A stretch of 64,000 nucleotides of DNA from assembly GCA_038062375.1 (NCBI GenBank), contig JBBTXG010000005.1, forward strand, positions 62,001 through 126,000. The letters run 5' to 3'. The notes under the pieces are model-generated. The model saw only the letters and a program-made list of their open reading frames with translations. It had not been told where the DNA came from and did not search any database. The translations under genes were made by a program, and so were the position numbers. Source of the stretch: JBBTXG01 sp038062375. GTDB taxonomy: Bacteria > Patescibacteriota > Minisyncoccia > Minisyncoccales > UBA10102. Positions 16,600-24,439 of this stretch are shown piece by piece (within the stretch, counting starts at the first letter, position 1; each line of letters opens with the position of its first letter).

Positions 16600-17061
16600 T
16601 TACATACCTCGGAAAAGATCTTTGCTTCGATCAATCTTTTGGACGTATTGACCAAAAACCCATCCCTGTTTTCCATCGGGGAAAAGAATATGAAACCAGC
16701 CATCTTTCTCCTCGGTATATTCATATACCTCTCCAGGACGCACTCGGTCAATGCGCGCGCTGGTGAGTGAGGGCGCTTCCCTCACGTTCAAATAGCCCAC
16801 GGACGTATCAAGAATTTGCAATTTCACGGCTGGAGATATCTCCTTTGGAGATTCACGAGATGAATTCGGCTGTGCAGAAATCAGTTCTTCTGACGCTTGA
16901 TAGGTTGGTTGATTCTCAACCACCGTCGTATCCTTCATGGAAAGTAGTACAAAAATACCCGTCCCGATGAAAACAAGGACAAACAAAAAAATCAGCATAT
17001 TTTTTTGTTTGCCAGACTGCATTCCTTTTTGATATAGTGAGGCTATCGTTTGCTCTTCCAT
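16600..17061 (-). CDS. Membrane-anchored bacterial SH3-domain protein
   Basis: 153 residues: cytoplasmic basic start, one transmembrane helix (about 22-41, MLIFLFVLVFIGTGIFVLLSM), a Ser/Pro-rich linker, then a C-terminal SH3b-like domain (residues about 80-145: VGYLNVREAPSLTSARIDRV ... GWFHILFPDGKQGWVFGQYV). Such domains bind peptidoglycan stems or sugars. The promoter TGG-TATAAT lies 11 nt upstream of the ATG. It diverges from the 100-aa gene at 17113. Confidence 0.8.
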   Translation of the reverse strand: MEEQTIASLYQKGMQSGKQKNMLIFLFVLVFIGTGIFVLLSMKDTTVVENQPTYQASEELISAQPNSSRESPKEISPAVKLQILDTSVGYLNVREAPSLTSARIDRVRPGEVYEYTEEKDGWFHILFPDGKQGWVFGQYVQKIDRSKDLFRGM

Positions 17062-17112
17062 GTTTCGCGACTATTATACCATGTATCCTCAAAAAATAGA
17101 ACGACTCCATGT

Positions 17113-17415
17113 ATGAAGTTCATCATACCACTTTCGGGAAACACGATTTTCACAATCATGCGAAAGTGCGGCTATGCGCCAGAGTCTCCAGACCTCAAAA
17201 CTACGGAGCTCCGATTTCATCGCTTGATTGGCGGACGCCGCTATCCAAAATTTCATCTCTATTGTAAAATTTCCCCTGAACACAAAACCGTTCTTCTTAA
17301 TCTGCATTTGGACCAAAAGCAACCAAGTTACAAAGGAACGCACGCTCATAGCGGAGAATACGAAGGACCCTTGCTCGAGGCAGAGGTCGCCCGCATTCAG
17401 CACGCACTCCTTTGA
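17113..17415 (+). CDS. Conserved hypothetical protein (100 aa, CPR type)
   Basis: Starts MKFIIPLSGN, contains RKCGYAPESPD, FHRLIGGRRYPKFHLYCKI and the distinctive LNLHLDQKQPSYKGTHAHSGEYEGPLLEAEVARI. I recognise this as a small conserved protein common in Parcubacteria annotations without assigned function. I preferred ATG 17113; the frame is open further upstream. It is isolated, divergent from the SH3 gene. No signal peptide or membrane segment. Its His and acidic residues (HLDQK, HAHSGEYEG) are suggestive, but no function can be claimed. Confidence 0.75.
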   Translation: MKFIIPLSGNTIFTIMRKCGYAPESPDLKTTELRFHRLIGGRRYPKFHLYCKISPEHKTVLLNLHLDQKQPSYKGTHAHSGEYEGPLLEAEVARIQHALL

Positions 17416-17709
17416 ACCCTCCAAGAAGAGCTGGGGACTTCAAAGTGGCTATCTCGTTCTTTTACCAAACGGTTGAGAAGGTGTTGAAAAATCTTTGAGG
17501 TTTCCATATCCATGAGTATGCTTGGAACCAAAAAACATCTTCCAAGAGATGTCCTTTGGCGCCCTCCTTCCTTAGCCATAAGAATTCCGACATGAATCTA
17601 CGTGAGGCCCGCAGGTATCTGCCACGGCAGATACATCATTTCCGGTCCTCTAAAAGAAAGTATGCAGAATCTTATGAGAGAGAAGGTCGGGCAATTTCAT
17701 TATACCACA
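17416..17709. other. Intergenic region with one hairpin
   Basis: No convincing gene. One perfect hairpin, GTATCTGC-CACG-GCAGATAC, is at about 17613-17632. A 60-codon minus-strand ORF (17397-17579) overlaps the previous gene and has no ribosome site or promoter, so I do not call it. Confidence 0.4.
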
Positions 17710-18315
17710 CTACTCAAGAATCCCGTCAAGATTGACGTCGTAGAGAATTTTTTCCTGCACAATTTTATACGAGATGATCTCTTCTTTGGAAAACCAATGG
17801 GGAATTTCCATCTCTGCCTCCTGCAGGGACCCGGAAGCATGGATAAGATTTCGCACTGCTCTTGCATCCGTATCTGCCATTTGAAAAGAGTCGAGCACGT
17901 AATCGCCTCGAATGGTACCCATATCAGAACTTAAGGGCTCTGTGGTCCCAGTGATTTTCCGCACAATCTGCACCACATGAGCTCCCTCCCATACCATTGC
18001 GATCACCGGCCCCGCGGTGAGGTATTTCTTGAGACCTTCGAGAACCCTATCTCCAACTGCAATGGGGTCTTGCGAAAACGGTTCTAGTCCCTTCTTTCGA
18101 TAACTTTCAATTGCCTTCTCCCCTGCTTTTCTTTTCCATTCGGGATCTAGGGTATAATGCTGTTCTACCATTTCTATGCTTGGGACAAGCATTTTTATCC
18201 CAACGAGTTTCAAGCCGACTTTCTCGTATCGCCTTATAATTTCTCCCATCAAGGACCTCTGAATTCCATCCGGCTTAATAAGCACCAACGTGCGTTCTTT
18301 TTTCAGATGCGCCAT
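17710..18315 (-). CDS. ndk: Nucleoside diphosphate kinase (long form)
   Basis: Transfers the gamma-phosphate between nucleoside triphosphates through a phospho-histidine. N-terminal ERTLVLIKPDGIQRSLMGEIIRRYE and C-terminal IRGDYVLDSFQMADTDARAVRNLIHASGS (active-site His in NLIHASGS) are typical. At 201 aa it is longer than the usual 140-150 aa because of an internal insertion (about residues 50-95, HYTLDPEWKRKAGEKAIESY...) and a C-terminal extension, as in some archaeal and CPR forms. Downstream of the ComEC-like gene, 8 nt apart. Confidence 0.92.
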   Translation of the reverse strand: MAHLKKERTLVLIKPDGIQRSLMGEIIRRYEKVGLKLVGIKMLVPSIEMVEQHYTLDPEWKRKAGEKAIESYRKKGLEPFSQDPIAVGDRVLEGLKKYLTAGPVIAMVWEGAHVVQIVRKITGTTEPLSSDMGTIRGDYVLDSFQMADTDARAVRNLIHASGSLQEAEMEIPHWFSKEEIISYKIVQEKILYDVNLDGILE

Positions 18316-18323
18316 AGAATTTG

Positions 18324-19208
18324 TTATTTATTGGCAGTTTGTATCTTCAAAGACTTTCCATCGCTTTTTACTACTATATCTCCATTGAGATCCGTGCGCA
18401 AGATGGGAATTCCCAACGCACGGAATCTCGCTAACACCTCTTCTGTCGGGTGGCCATAGCGATTTTGTTTTCCTACCTGAATTACTGCGAGTTCGGGACT
18501 TGTCGCCAACAGAAATGCTTCGGTATTCGATGTCTTACTTCCGTGATGAGCAACCTTGAGAACATCCACATCGATATCAATTCCTTTTCCAATGAGCCTT
18601 GCCTCAATTTTCTTTGAAATATCTCCTGGAAACAAGAAAGAAGCCTCGTGAAATACCAATTTTGTAACCACGGAGGTATCGTTCACGGCGCCAAGCGCTC
18701 CAACCACATCATCCTCTCCTGGGTATACCACCTCAATGAATGCAGAGGAAGGATCTTTGAGCCATTTGATTCTCCGAGAAGTTTGCGCGCTCATCACTTC
18801 TGCGCCTTCTTGCTGTTCTTCTTGAAGCGCCCTTTTCCATGCCGCAAAGATTTTTGTATCTTTTTCAACCCCAGTCCACAAAATATGTTCGACCCTGTAC
18901 TGCCTCAATACCTCCACGAGGCCAGTAATATGATCACTATCGGGGTGAGTAAGGATAACCAAATCAATGGACTTGTCCCAAAACGGCATTGCTTTCCCGA
19001 GCTTCTCTGTCACCACATTATTCGGCCCTCCATCAATAAGTATTTGATTACCTTGGGGAGTTTCGATAAAAATGCTGTCCCCTTGTCCCACGTCGAAGAA
19101 AAACACGGTGAGAAATTCGGGCTTTTCGACTTGCTGCCATGCAACAATACTCCCGATCACCAAAAAGGTGATTACTGCCACTATCACATCTCTTTTCTGA
19201 ATCTTCAT
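18324..19208 (-). CDS. ComEC-like metallo-beta-lactamase-fold hydrolase (stand-alone)
   Basis: 294 residues: an N-terminal membrane anchor (about 8-25), then a metallo-hydrolase domain with FFFDVGQGDSIFIETP, the metal-binding THPDSDHITGLVEVL and the C-terminal LKVAHHGSKTSNTEAFL motif. This equals the C-terminal domain of ComEC without the channel. CPR genomes commonly carry this free-standing form; a role in processing incoming DNA is plausible but not shown. tRNA-Thr lies directly upstream. Confidence 0.85.
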   Translation of the reverse strand: MKIQKRDVIVAVITFLVIGSIVAWQQVEKPEFLTVFFFDVGQGDSIFIETPQGNQILIDGGPNNVVTEKLGKAMPFWDKSIDLVILTHPDSDHITGLVEVLRQYRVEHILWTGVEKDTKIFAAWKRALQEEQQEGAEVMSAQTSRRIKWLKDPSSAFIEVVYPGEDDVVGALGAVNDTSVVTKLVFHEASFLFPGDISKKIEARLIGKGIDIDVDVLKVAHHGSKTSNTEAFLLATSPELAVIQVGKQNRYGHPTEEVLARFRALGIPILRTDLNGDIVVKSDGKSLKIQTANK

Positions 19209-19215
19209 GTACTTG

Positions 19216-19287
19216 AGCCAGCGGAGGGATTTGAACCCACGACCTCTGCTTTACGAAAGCATTGCTCTACCACTGAGCTACGCTGGC
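19216..19287 (-). tRNA. tRNA-Thr (CGT)
   Basis: Cloverleaf on the minus strand: acceptor GCCAGCG/CGCTGGC, anticodon loop TTCGTAA (CGT), T-loop TTCAAAT. The T-stem GTGGG/CCCTC has one U-U mismatch. The 3' CCA is not encoded. Confidence 0.9.
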
Positions 19288-19424
19288 AAATTGCGTTGGC
19301 ACTCAGGCAAACATGCTGCACTAGGGACAATCCCCCCTCGCGCTGTTCCGTCGCAAAAAATCAAAAGTTAATCCTGGAGCGGGCCGCCCTCTGGGCGAGC
19401 CTCGCTCAAATCTTGCAGAGATTG

Positions 19425-19495
19425 AGCGGGTGAGGGGAATCGAACCCCCGCCTCGACCTTGGGAAGGTCATGTACTACCATTGTACTACACCCGC
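19425..19495 (-). tRNA. tRNA-Gly (CCC)
   Basis: Acceptor GCGGGTG/CACCCGC pairing, anticodon loop TTCCCAA (CCC), T-arm GGGGG-TTCGATT-CCCCT. The 3' CCA is not encoded. The 137 nt to tRNA-Thr hold only a small GCCC/GGGC hairpin. Confidence 0.9.
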
Positions 19496-19523
19496 GCTTT
19501 TATGTATTTTCAATTTTACTCCC

Positions 19524-19916
19524 TCACCAATTCAATGGATTCCACCATGTTCGTTTTTTCTCGCTTGACGGCGCCTCTTCTTTTACCTCTTTCTCTGGCG
19601 GCACAATGGTCACGACTTCTTCTTCTGGTTTTCTGTATAATCCGCGTTCGCGAAGAATCTTCTCCTGGTATTCTTCGGTCTGCGTCTGAAGAATCTTTAC
19701 CTGGAGTTCTTCTTTTCTCGTAGATAATTCCTGCGCTTTTCCTTGAAGCTGCGATAACTCGGCAGAGAGCGCAGTCCTTCTCATGCCGATTTTGATGTTT
19801 TGAAAAATGAAAAAGCCCAATATGCCCCCAAAAACAAGGAAAAATACAACAGAAATGGCAACATGTTCAAAGATGCTCGAGCGCTTTTTGCCAAATCGTG
19901 CATTTTTTGGTATCAT
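19524..19916 (-). CDS. FtsB/DivIC-like septum formation initiator
   Basis: 130 residues with the architecture of the divisome linker FtsB: short cytoplasmic start, one transmembrane helix (about 18-40, HVAISVVFFLVFGGILGFFIF), then a periplasmic coiled coil (about 50-85, LSAELSQLQGKAQELSTRKEELQVKI) and the conserved ERGLYRKPEEEVV stretch after it (family: ARExLGYxxPGE). The tail is Pro/Glu-rich and ends in WWNPLNW. It diverges from a 31-codon membrane ORF with overlapping promoter space. Confidence 0.8.
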   Translation of the reverse strand: MIPKNARFGKKRSSIFEHVAISVVFFLVFGGILGFFIFQNIKIGMRRTALSAELSQLQGKAQELSTRKEELQVKILQTQTEEYQEKILRERGLYRKPEEEVVTIVPPEKEVKEEAPSSEKKRTWWNPLNW

Positions 19917-19922
19917 CGTGAT

Positions 19923-20018
19923 ATGAAGTCAAAACAAATTATCCGAATCACCTGGATTTTCCTTGTCGGGCTCATTGCACTAAGTATGGTAGGATACCTT
20001 TTGGTACCCTTATTATAG
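19923..20018 (+). CDS. Tiny single-pass membrane protein (31 aa)
   Basis: MKSKQIIRITWIFLVGLIALSM then VGYLLVPLL: a basic start and one transmembrane helix. The evidence for expression is a promoter TGG-TATCAT (19911-19916) exactly 6 nt before the ATG, the same leaderless geometry as at rpmA, rpmF, thyA and zwf. Small membrane ORFs of this shape next to ftsB-like genes are familiar from Parcubacteria. A divisome-related role is possible from the neighbour only. Confidence 0.6.
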   Translation: MKSKQIIRITWIFLVGLIALSMVGYLLVPLL

Positions 20019-20035
20019 CATACGGGGCTTTCCTT

Positions 20036-21841
20036 TCAACTTCGAAATACGTCAAGAAAGACCTTCGAAGGAATATGGATTCTCCCTCTCTCTGCTAACT
20101 CCTTTTTGCCCTTCTTTTGCCTTTCTAAAAGTTTTCGCTTTCTCGTTACATCTCCCCCGTATAACGGGGCTGTTACATCGCGCCGTCTTGCCTTGATAGT
20201 TTCTCTCGCGATTACCTTCCCTTCTATGACTGCCTGAATAGGTACGGCAAAAAGCTGGGGCGGCAACAGCTTTTTTAACTTCTCTGTCAATGCCTTGCCT
20301 TGCGAATATGCTTTCTCCTCTGGAACAATCTGGGAGAACGCTTCTTCCTTCTGTCCTGCCACGAGGATCTCCAATTTCACAAGTTTTGCTTTCCGCCAGT
20401 CTGTAATCTGATAATCCATAGATGCCATCCCTTGGGTGGCGCTTTTCAGTTTGTCGTAAAAATCAACAACGATTTCTCGCAAGGGAGTTTCGTAGATAAG
20501 GAGAAGTGTGTGTTCCGAGAGATTGTTGGTTTCCAGCTGCTGGCCCTCGAGCGTTTCTAAGAGTTTAAATGTTTGAGGGAAATAGCTCACCGGAGTTACG
20601 ATCTCCAACCACACCCAGGGTTCTTTTATCTCTTGAACCTGATGAGGAGAAAACCATTCGGAAGCTGTTTTGATTGAATACTCTTTTCCTTTTGTATCAA
20701 CGATCTTAAACTCTACCGAGGGTCGAGATATCACTAACGGCACTTGAAATTCTCTTTGGATGCGCTCTGAAATAATTTCAGAATGCAAGACTCCAAGGAA
20801 TCCGCAACGAAATCCGCGGCCTAAAGCCTCATGCGATTCTGGCTCATACACAAACGCAGGATCAGTAAGCCTCAATTTGGCGAGAGCGTCTTTGAGAATA
20901 TCGAAATCCCCTGGATCTTGAGGATAAAAACTCACAAATACCACAGGTTTTGGAGGCGCGTAACCCAAAAGCGCGGGCACCTCAATTGAAGTTCGAAGAG
21001 TAATGGTATCTCCAATGCGCACCATACCAGGATCTTTCAAGCCCGTTGCCACATATCCAATTTCTCCGGCATAAAGCTCTTTGCCTGGGGTTTCTTTGGG
21101 AGCGAAATACCCCACTTCTTTCGCGACTGCCTCTGCTCTTGACGCCTTGAGAAAAAGCGAATCGTTTGTCTGCATCCTTCCTTCCATCACGCGAATATAC
21201 GCCACCACTCCCTTAAAAATATCAAATCGGGAACCAAAAATGAGAACTCTCAAAGGAGCCTCCCTGTCGCCCCTTGGAGAAGGGACCTTCTCAATGACTG
21301 CCTCAAGAAGCTCTGGGACATGATAGCCCGTTTTCCCAGAAATCAAAAAAATCTCGTTTTCCGGAATCTTCAAAAGATCCTGAATGGACTTGGAAACCTC
21401 CTCGATCCTTGCAGTGGGAAGATCGACCTTATTGATTACAGGAATGATGAAAAGTCCTTGCTTTTTTGCCACGGTGAAATGAGCTAATGTTTGGGCCTGA
21501 ATTCCCTTGGTTGCGTCAACGAGTAAAATCGCACCCTCTACGGCAGCCATCGACCGAGAAACTTCATACGAAAAATCCACGTGCCCGGGAGTGTCGATCA
21601 GATTCAGAATGTATTCCGACGTTCGCCGTTGGACGTTCGTCGGCAACTCATAGTGCATTCTCACTGGCTGCATTTTGATGGTAATACCCTTCTCTCGCTC
21701 TAACTCCATCTGATCTAAAAATTGCTCTTTCATGTCTCGCTTTGCTACGGCTCCTGTCAACTCCAAAAATCGATCAGCCAATGTTGACTTCCCATGATCG
21801 ATGTGCGCGATAATACAAAAATTTCGAATATGCTCTTGCAT
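20036..21841 (-). CDS. lepA: Elongation factor 4 (ribosomal back-translocase GTPase)
   Basis: 601 residues from ATG 21841, full length. GTPase domain with IIAHIDHGKSTLADRFLE (G1), GITIKMQ (G2), DTPGHVDFSYEV (G3) and NKVDLP (G4), then beta-barrel domain II and the LepA-specific C-terminus (IQAVIEGKVIARETIKARRRDVTAPLYGGDVTRKRKLLERQKKGKK). It acts on stalled or mistranslocated ribosomes. The start has AGAGG very close to the ATG. Confidence 0.96.
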   Translation of the reverse strand: MQEHIRNFCIIAHIDHGKSTLADRFLELTGAVAKRDMKEQFLDQMELEREKGITIKMQPVRMHYELPTNVQRRTSEYILNLIDTPGHVDFSYEVSRSMAAVEGAILLVDATKGIQAQTLAHFTVAKKQGLFIIPVINKVDLPTARIEEVSKSIQDLLKIPENEIFLISGKTGYHVPELLEAVIEKVPSPRGDREAPLRVLIFGSRFDIFKGVVAYIRVMEGRMQTNDSLFLKASRAEAVAKEVGYFAPKETPGKELYAGEIGYVATGLKDPGMVRIGDTITLRTSIEVPALLGYAPPKPVVFVSFYPQDPGDFDILKDALAKLRLTDPAFVYEPESHEALGRGFRCGFLGVLHSEIISERIQREFQVPLVISRPSVEFKIVDTKGKEYSIKTASEWFSPHQVQEIKEPWVWLEIVTPVSYFPQTFKLLETLEGQQLETNNLSEHTLLLIYETPLREIVVDFYDKLKSATQGMASMDYQITDWRKAKLVKLEILVAGQKEEAFSQIVPEEKAYSQGKALTEKLKKLLPPQLFAVPIQAVIEGKVIARETIKARRRDVTAPLYGGDVTRKRKLLERQKKGKKELAERGRIHIPSKVFLDVFRS

Positions 21842-21896
21842 ACCTCTCATCTTAATCAATCGAGCTCCAAAAGAAAAGAAAAGTTGGGTAAGGCCT

Positions 21897-21919
21897 TGTG
21901 CTAGGCTTAGCCTCGCACA
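21897..21919. repeat. REP-like palindrome copy 3
   Basis: TGTGCTAGGCT-TAGCCTCGCACA lies between the lepA start and the terminator of the upstream gene. It is identical in sequence to copy 4 at 55347-55369. Confidence 0.8.
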
Positions 21920-21957
21920 GGGTTAGTCTCGCCAGACTCATTATTTGAAAAATAAGA

Positions 21958-21988
21958 AGGTCCCGGGTGGTGTTTCCCACTGGGACCT
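21958..21988 (-). terminator. Terminator upstream of lepA
   Basis: AGGTCCC...GGGACCT with inner GTGG/CCAC pairing. It is followed by TCTTATTTTTC on the minus strand and GAATTTTTTG on the plus strand, so it is potentially bidirectional. It ends the 142-residue membrane protein transcript. Confidence 0.75.
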
Positions 21989-22009
21989 GAATTTTTTGTA
22001 ATCTCCTAC

Positions 22010-22438
22010 TCATTCCTCCGGCAGCAAAGGCGGACCTCGATCAGGCTCAATGACAACTGTAGACGTAGACACATCTTTCTTCTTATTCTGGGTAAAATAG
22101 ATCGTGTCCCCGCCTTTCACTGGAATCCGCATCGCTCTCTTCGTTCCATCAAACGATATGACGAGTTCTACCTCGCCCTTGCCCTCAGCTGCATCCACAA
22201 GTGCTGTCTCGGCTTTCGAGTTAATAGGACGACCAAGGAACATTGTAACCAAGTCTGTAAGAACTTCCTGTTTTACAGCTTTCTCCTTAAGAGCTTCAAC
22301 TTCCTCCTCGAGCCTTAACACCTCTAAAGCTCGAGCTTCAGCACTACTCGAAGCGTCCTTCCATGAAACCCCAAAATAAATCATGCCTCCCACGCCTATT
22401 ACGAACGCAAGAGTAAACGCTACTGGGAGAAATCTCAT
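22010..22438 (-). CDS. Membrane-anchored hypothetical protein with coiled coil
   Basis: 142 residues behind a near-perfect ribosome site (AGGAGG, 7 nt). N-terminal transmembrane helix (about 5-24, PVAFTLAFVIGVGGMIYFGV), a charged coiled coil (about 30-60, SSSAEARALEVLRLEEEVEALKEKA), then a small globular region (GEVELVISFDGTKRAMRIPVKGG). No family recognised. It is a single-gene unit with its own terminator. Confidence 0.7.
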   Translation of the reverse strand: MRFLPVAFTLAFVIGVGGMIYFGVSWKDASSSAEARALEVLRLEEEVEALKEKAVKQEVLTDLVTMFLGRPINSKAETALVDAAEGKGEVELVISFDGTKRAMRIPVKGGDTIYFTQNKKKDVSTSTVVIEPDRGPPLLPEE

Positions 22439-22477
22439 TTTGAACCTCCTCCTCTTTTCTTTGCCTACACACCACGG

Positions 22478-22545
22478 CTAGTGCCGTTATAAGTTACATT
22501 TCCATCTGTAAACGCAAGTGGAAAATTAACTTATAACGGCACTAG
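22478..22545. repeat. 68-bp hairpin element with perfect 19-bp inverted arms, supplying the rpsP stop
   Basis: Arms 22478-22496 and 22527-22545 (CTAGTGCCGTTATAAGTTA and its complement) are perfect. An inner TTTCCA/TGGAAA continues the stem. The terminal CTAG contains the TAG stop codon of rpsP (22542-22544). There is no U-run, so it is not a classical terminator; it looks like a small inserted palindromic element. Confidence 0.7.
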
Positions 22546-22865
22546 GCAGATTGTACTTGCTGCTGAGAACTTTGCTGCGGAGTTGATTCTTTCGCTTGCG
22601 GTATCTTATGTTTTGGAATTTTCACTCCTTCGATAATCTTGGCCGAAACAAGCATGTTATGCACCGTGGCTGTGGGCTTCACTCCAACTCCGAGCCAATA
22701 TCTTATTCGCTCTTCCTTTAGATTTCGTTGCTTAGTCAGAGGGTCATAAAAACCCACCTCCTCCACGAAACGGCCCTTGTGGGCCCCTTTTCGTTTATCA
22801 ATTATTACAATCTTAAACGATGGCTGATTTCTTCTCCCTATTCGAAACAAACGTATGGTAAGCAT
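22542..22865 (-). CDS. rpsP: 30S ribosomal protein bS16
   Basis: 107 residues. The core is MLTIRLFRIGRRNQPSFKIVIIDKRKGAHKGRFVEEVGFYDP ... ERIRYWLGVGVKPTATVHNML, the canonical bS16 sequence. A Gln/Ser-rich tail (STPQQSSQQQVQSA) makes it longer than the usual 80-90 aa, and its stop codon lies in the arm of an inverted-repeat element. It follows rnc by 22 nt in a nusB-rnc-rpsP order. Confidence 0.95.
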   Translation of the reverse strand: MLTIRLFRIGRRNQPSFKIVIIDKRKGAHKGRFVEEVGFYDPLTKQRNLKEERIRYWLGVGVKPTATVHNMLVSAKIIEGVKIPKHKIPQAKESTPQQSSQQQVQSA

Positions 22866-22887
22866 ATGCCTTCTTGGATCTTGTTTG

Positions 22888-23634
22888 TTATTTCCATCTC
22901 TTTACCTCAAGCGCTCGTCGAGCGGCTTCCTGTTCTCCTTCTTGCTTGGAAGAACCATCTCCTTGAGCAATCAGCTCTTTCTCCAGAAACACTCCGATGC
23001 GAAAGTGCTTTGCATGATCAGGACCCCATTCTTTGAGTGCCGCGTAACTCGGAGTAATGCCGACTTTCTCTTGAGCGATTTCCTGAAATCTCGATTTTGC
23101 ATCTTGAAAGAGTTTTTCCTTCAATATCTGCGGAAGTTCCTTCAGTATGTATGTTGTAATAAACTTTCTGGTATTTTTCAAGCCCTGATCAAGATAGAGG
23201 GCGCCAAGAAAAGCTTCCATGGTATTTGCCAAAATATATTCTCTTGCCTTTCCACTTTCTTTCGCTTCTCCTCGAGAAAGCAACAAAAAATCATTAAATC
23301 CCAAGTCTCGCGCAAGAACAGACAGCATCTTCGCGTTCACCAAGGCTGCTCTCCAACTCGTTAATTCTCCTTCGGGCTCTTCTGGATATGCATCATACAG
23401 ATATTCGGTCACTACAAGTTCCAGAACTGCGTCTCCGAGAAACTCCAACCTTTCATTATGCGAAACACGGAAATCCGGATTTTCGTTCATATAGGAACGA
23501 TGAACAAATGCCTGAATCAACAAATCACTATGTTTGAATTCGACACCTACATGCTTCTCGAGCTCCGAAAAATCTTTTCCTACGGGGGTGACAGAACCTT
23601 CCTCTCTATTTTTCATTATCATTGTTCTTTTCAT
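22888..23634 (-). CDS. rnc: Ribonuclease III
   Basis: Double-strand-specific endonuclease for rRNA processing. The catalytic signature HNERLEFLGDAVLELVVTEYLY and a second acidic cluster (ANTMEAFLGALYLDQG) are intact. A C-terminal dsRNA-binding domain is present (SRFQEIAQEKVGITPSYAAL ... GDGSSKQEGEQEAARRALE). Several ATGs overlap the nusB 3' end (23634, 23622, 23616); the exact start is uncertain, but all are coupled to nusB. Confidence 0.95.
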   Translation of the reverse strand: MKRTMIMKNREEGSVTPVGKDFSELEKHVGVEFKHSDLLIQAFVHRSYMNENPDFRVSHNERLEFLGDAVLELVVTEYLYDAYPEEPEGELTSWRAALVNAKMLSVLARDLGFNDFLLLSRGEAKESGKAREYILANTMEAFLGALYLDQGLKNTRKFITTYILKELPQILKEKLFQDAKSRFQEIAQEKVGITPSYAALKEWGPDHAKHFRIGVFLEKELIAQGDGSSKQEGEQEAARRALEVKRWK

Positions 23635-24058
23635 TTTCTAGTTCACGGTACACAGTACCCAGTACTCCATTGACAAATCGTCCGGAAGATTCCCCGCTAA
23701 AGTTCTTTGCCAATTCAATCGCCTCATTGATTGCGACTTTGGGAGGAACCTCCACTTTATTTCCGTAGATTAACTCATAAAGGCCGAGGCGCAGCACATT
23801 TCGGTCAACAATCGTGATTTGCTCTAAGGGCCATTCAGGGGCCGCCTTCTCAATAATCTTGTCTAAATGCAAAAGGTGCTCCACCACTCCGTCTGCAAGG
23901 CGTTTTGTAAATTCCTTGTTTGCATCGGCCAATCCTGGACCGAATTCTTTCAGATTTCGTTGGAGAATTCCCTCCAGAACTCCCTCCGGCTTTCTCCAAA
24001 AATCCCACTCATAGAGGGATTGCATTGCGATTGATCTTGCAAGGTGCCGTGAAGCCAT
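23606..24058 (-). CDS. nusB: Transcription antitermination factor NusB
   Basis: 150 residues. The family's helical fold is seen in MASRHLARSIAMQSLYEWDFW at the start and the strongly conserved second half (ITIVDRNVLRLGLYELIYGNKVEVPPKVAINEAIELAKNFSGESSGRFVNGVLGTV). It works with NusE on boxA RNA in rRNA operons. No Shine-Dalgarno is visible. A hairpin (TTGGCC...GGCCAA, about 24085-24112) sits in the gap after rpmF and may be a processing site. Confidence 0.95.
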   Translation of the reverse strand: MASRHLARSIAMQSLYEWDFWRKPEGVLEGILQRNLKEFGPGLADANKEFTKRLADGVVEHLLHLDKIIEKAAPEWPLEQITIVDRNVLRLGLYELIYGNKVEVPPKVAINEAIELAKNFSGESSGRFVNGVLGTVYRELENEKNNDNEK

Positions 24059-24115
24059 AATAAAAGTAAATGTGGCCGAGTTTGGCCCAGGTCTGCAACC
24101 TTGGCCAATGTATCC

Positions 24116-24403
24116 TTATCGTTTTGACAATTCTTCCATGTTCAACTCTTTCTGCTTTGTTCTTTGCTCCTTTTCCTGAACTGCCAGTTCTTTCTCTTTT
24201 CGTTTTTTCTCGCGCTTATCAAGCTTTGCCAGCACATTGGTCACCTCCCTTCCTTGATAGTATCCGCAATTCCTGCACATGATGTGCGGCAAAACCTCCT
24301 TGCCGCATTTCGGGCAAACTCTGAATTTGGGCTCCTTGAGATAAATATGCATTCTTCGCTGTCCCTGCCTTGGTTTTGGCCTATGCCACTTGGGAACTGC
24401 CAT
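24116..24403 (-). CDS. rpmF: 50S ribosomal protein bL32 (C-terminally extended)
   Basis: Zinc-ribbon ribosomal protein: MAVPKWHRPKPRQGQRRMH start, CPKC ... CRNC metal site. At 95 aa it is well beyond the usual 55-60 because of a charged Lys/Glu-rich C-terminal helix (residues about 58-95). The extension looks helical and may be lineage-specific. The promoter ends 6 nt before the ATG, implying a leaderless mRNA. It heads the rpmF-nusB-rnc-rpsP run. Confidence 0.93.
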   Translation of the reverse strand: MAVPKWHRPKPRQGQRRMHIYLKEPKFRVCPKCGKEVLPHIMCRNCGYYQGREVTNVLAKLDKREKKRKEKELAVQEKEQRTKQKELNMEELSKR

Positions 24404-24409
24404 AAGATA

Positions 24410-24438
24410 GGTATACCAAAAACAAAGAAAATCTGCAA
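24410..24438 (-). promoter_or_regulatory. rpmF promoter (leaderless type)
   Basis: TTGCAG (24438-24433), 17-nt spacer, TATACC (24415-24410) preceded by the extended element TGG. Six nucleotides separate the -10 from the ATG. GGTATACC is palindromic, so a weaker plus-strand promoter (TTGGGA-N16-TATACC) may share it. Confidence 0.65.
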
Positions 24439-24439
24439 G

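Noticed and set aside
17397..17579. 60-codon minus-strand ORF (MAKEGGRQRTSLGRCFLVPS...)
   Set aside because: No ribosome site or promoter, overlaps the 3' end of a better-supported gene, and resembles nothing known. Kept as doubtful only.
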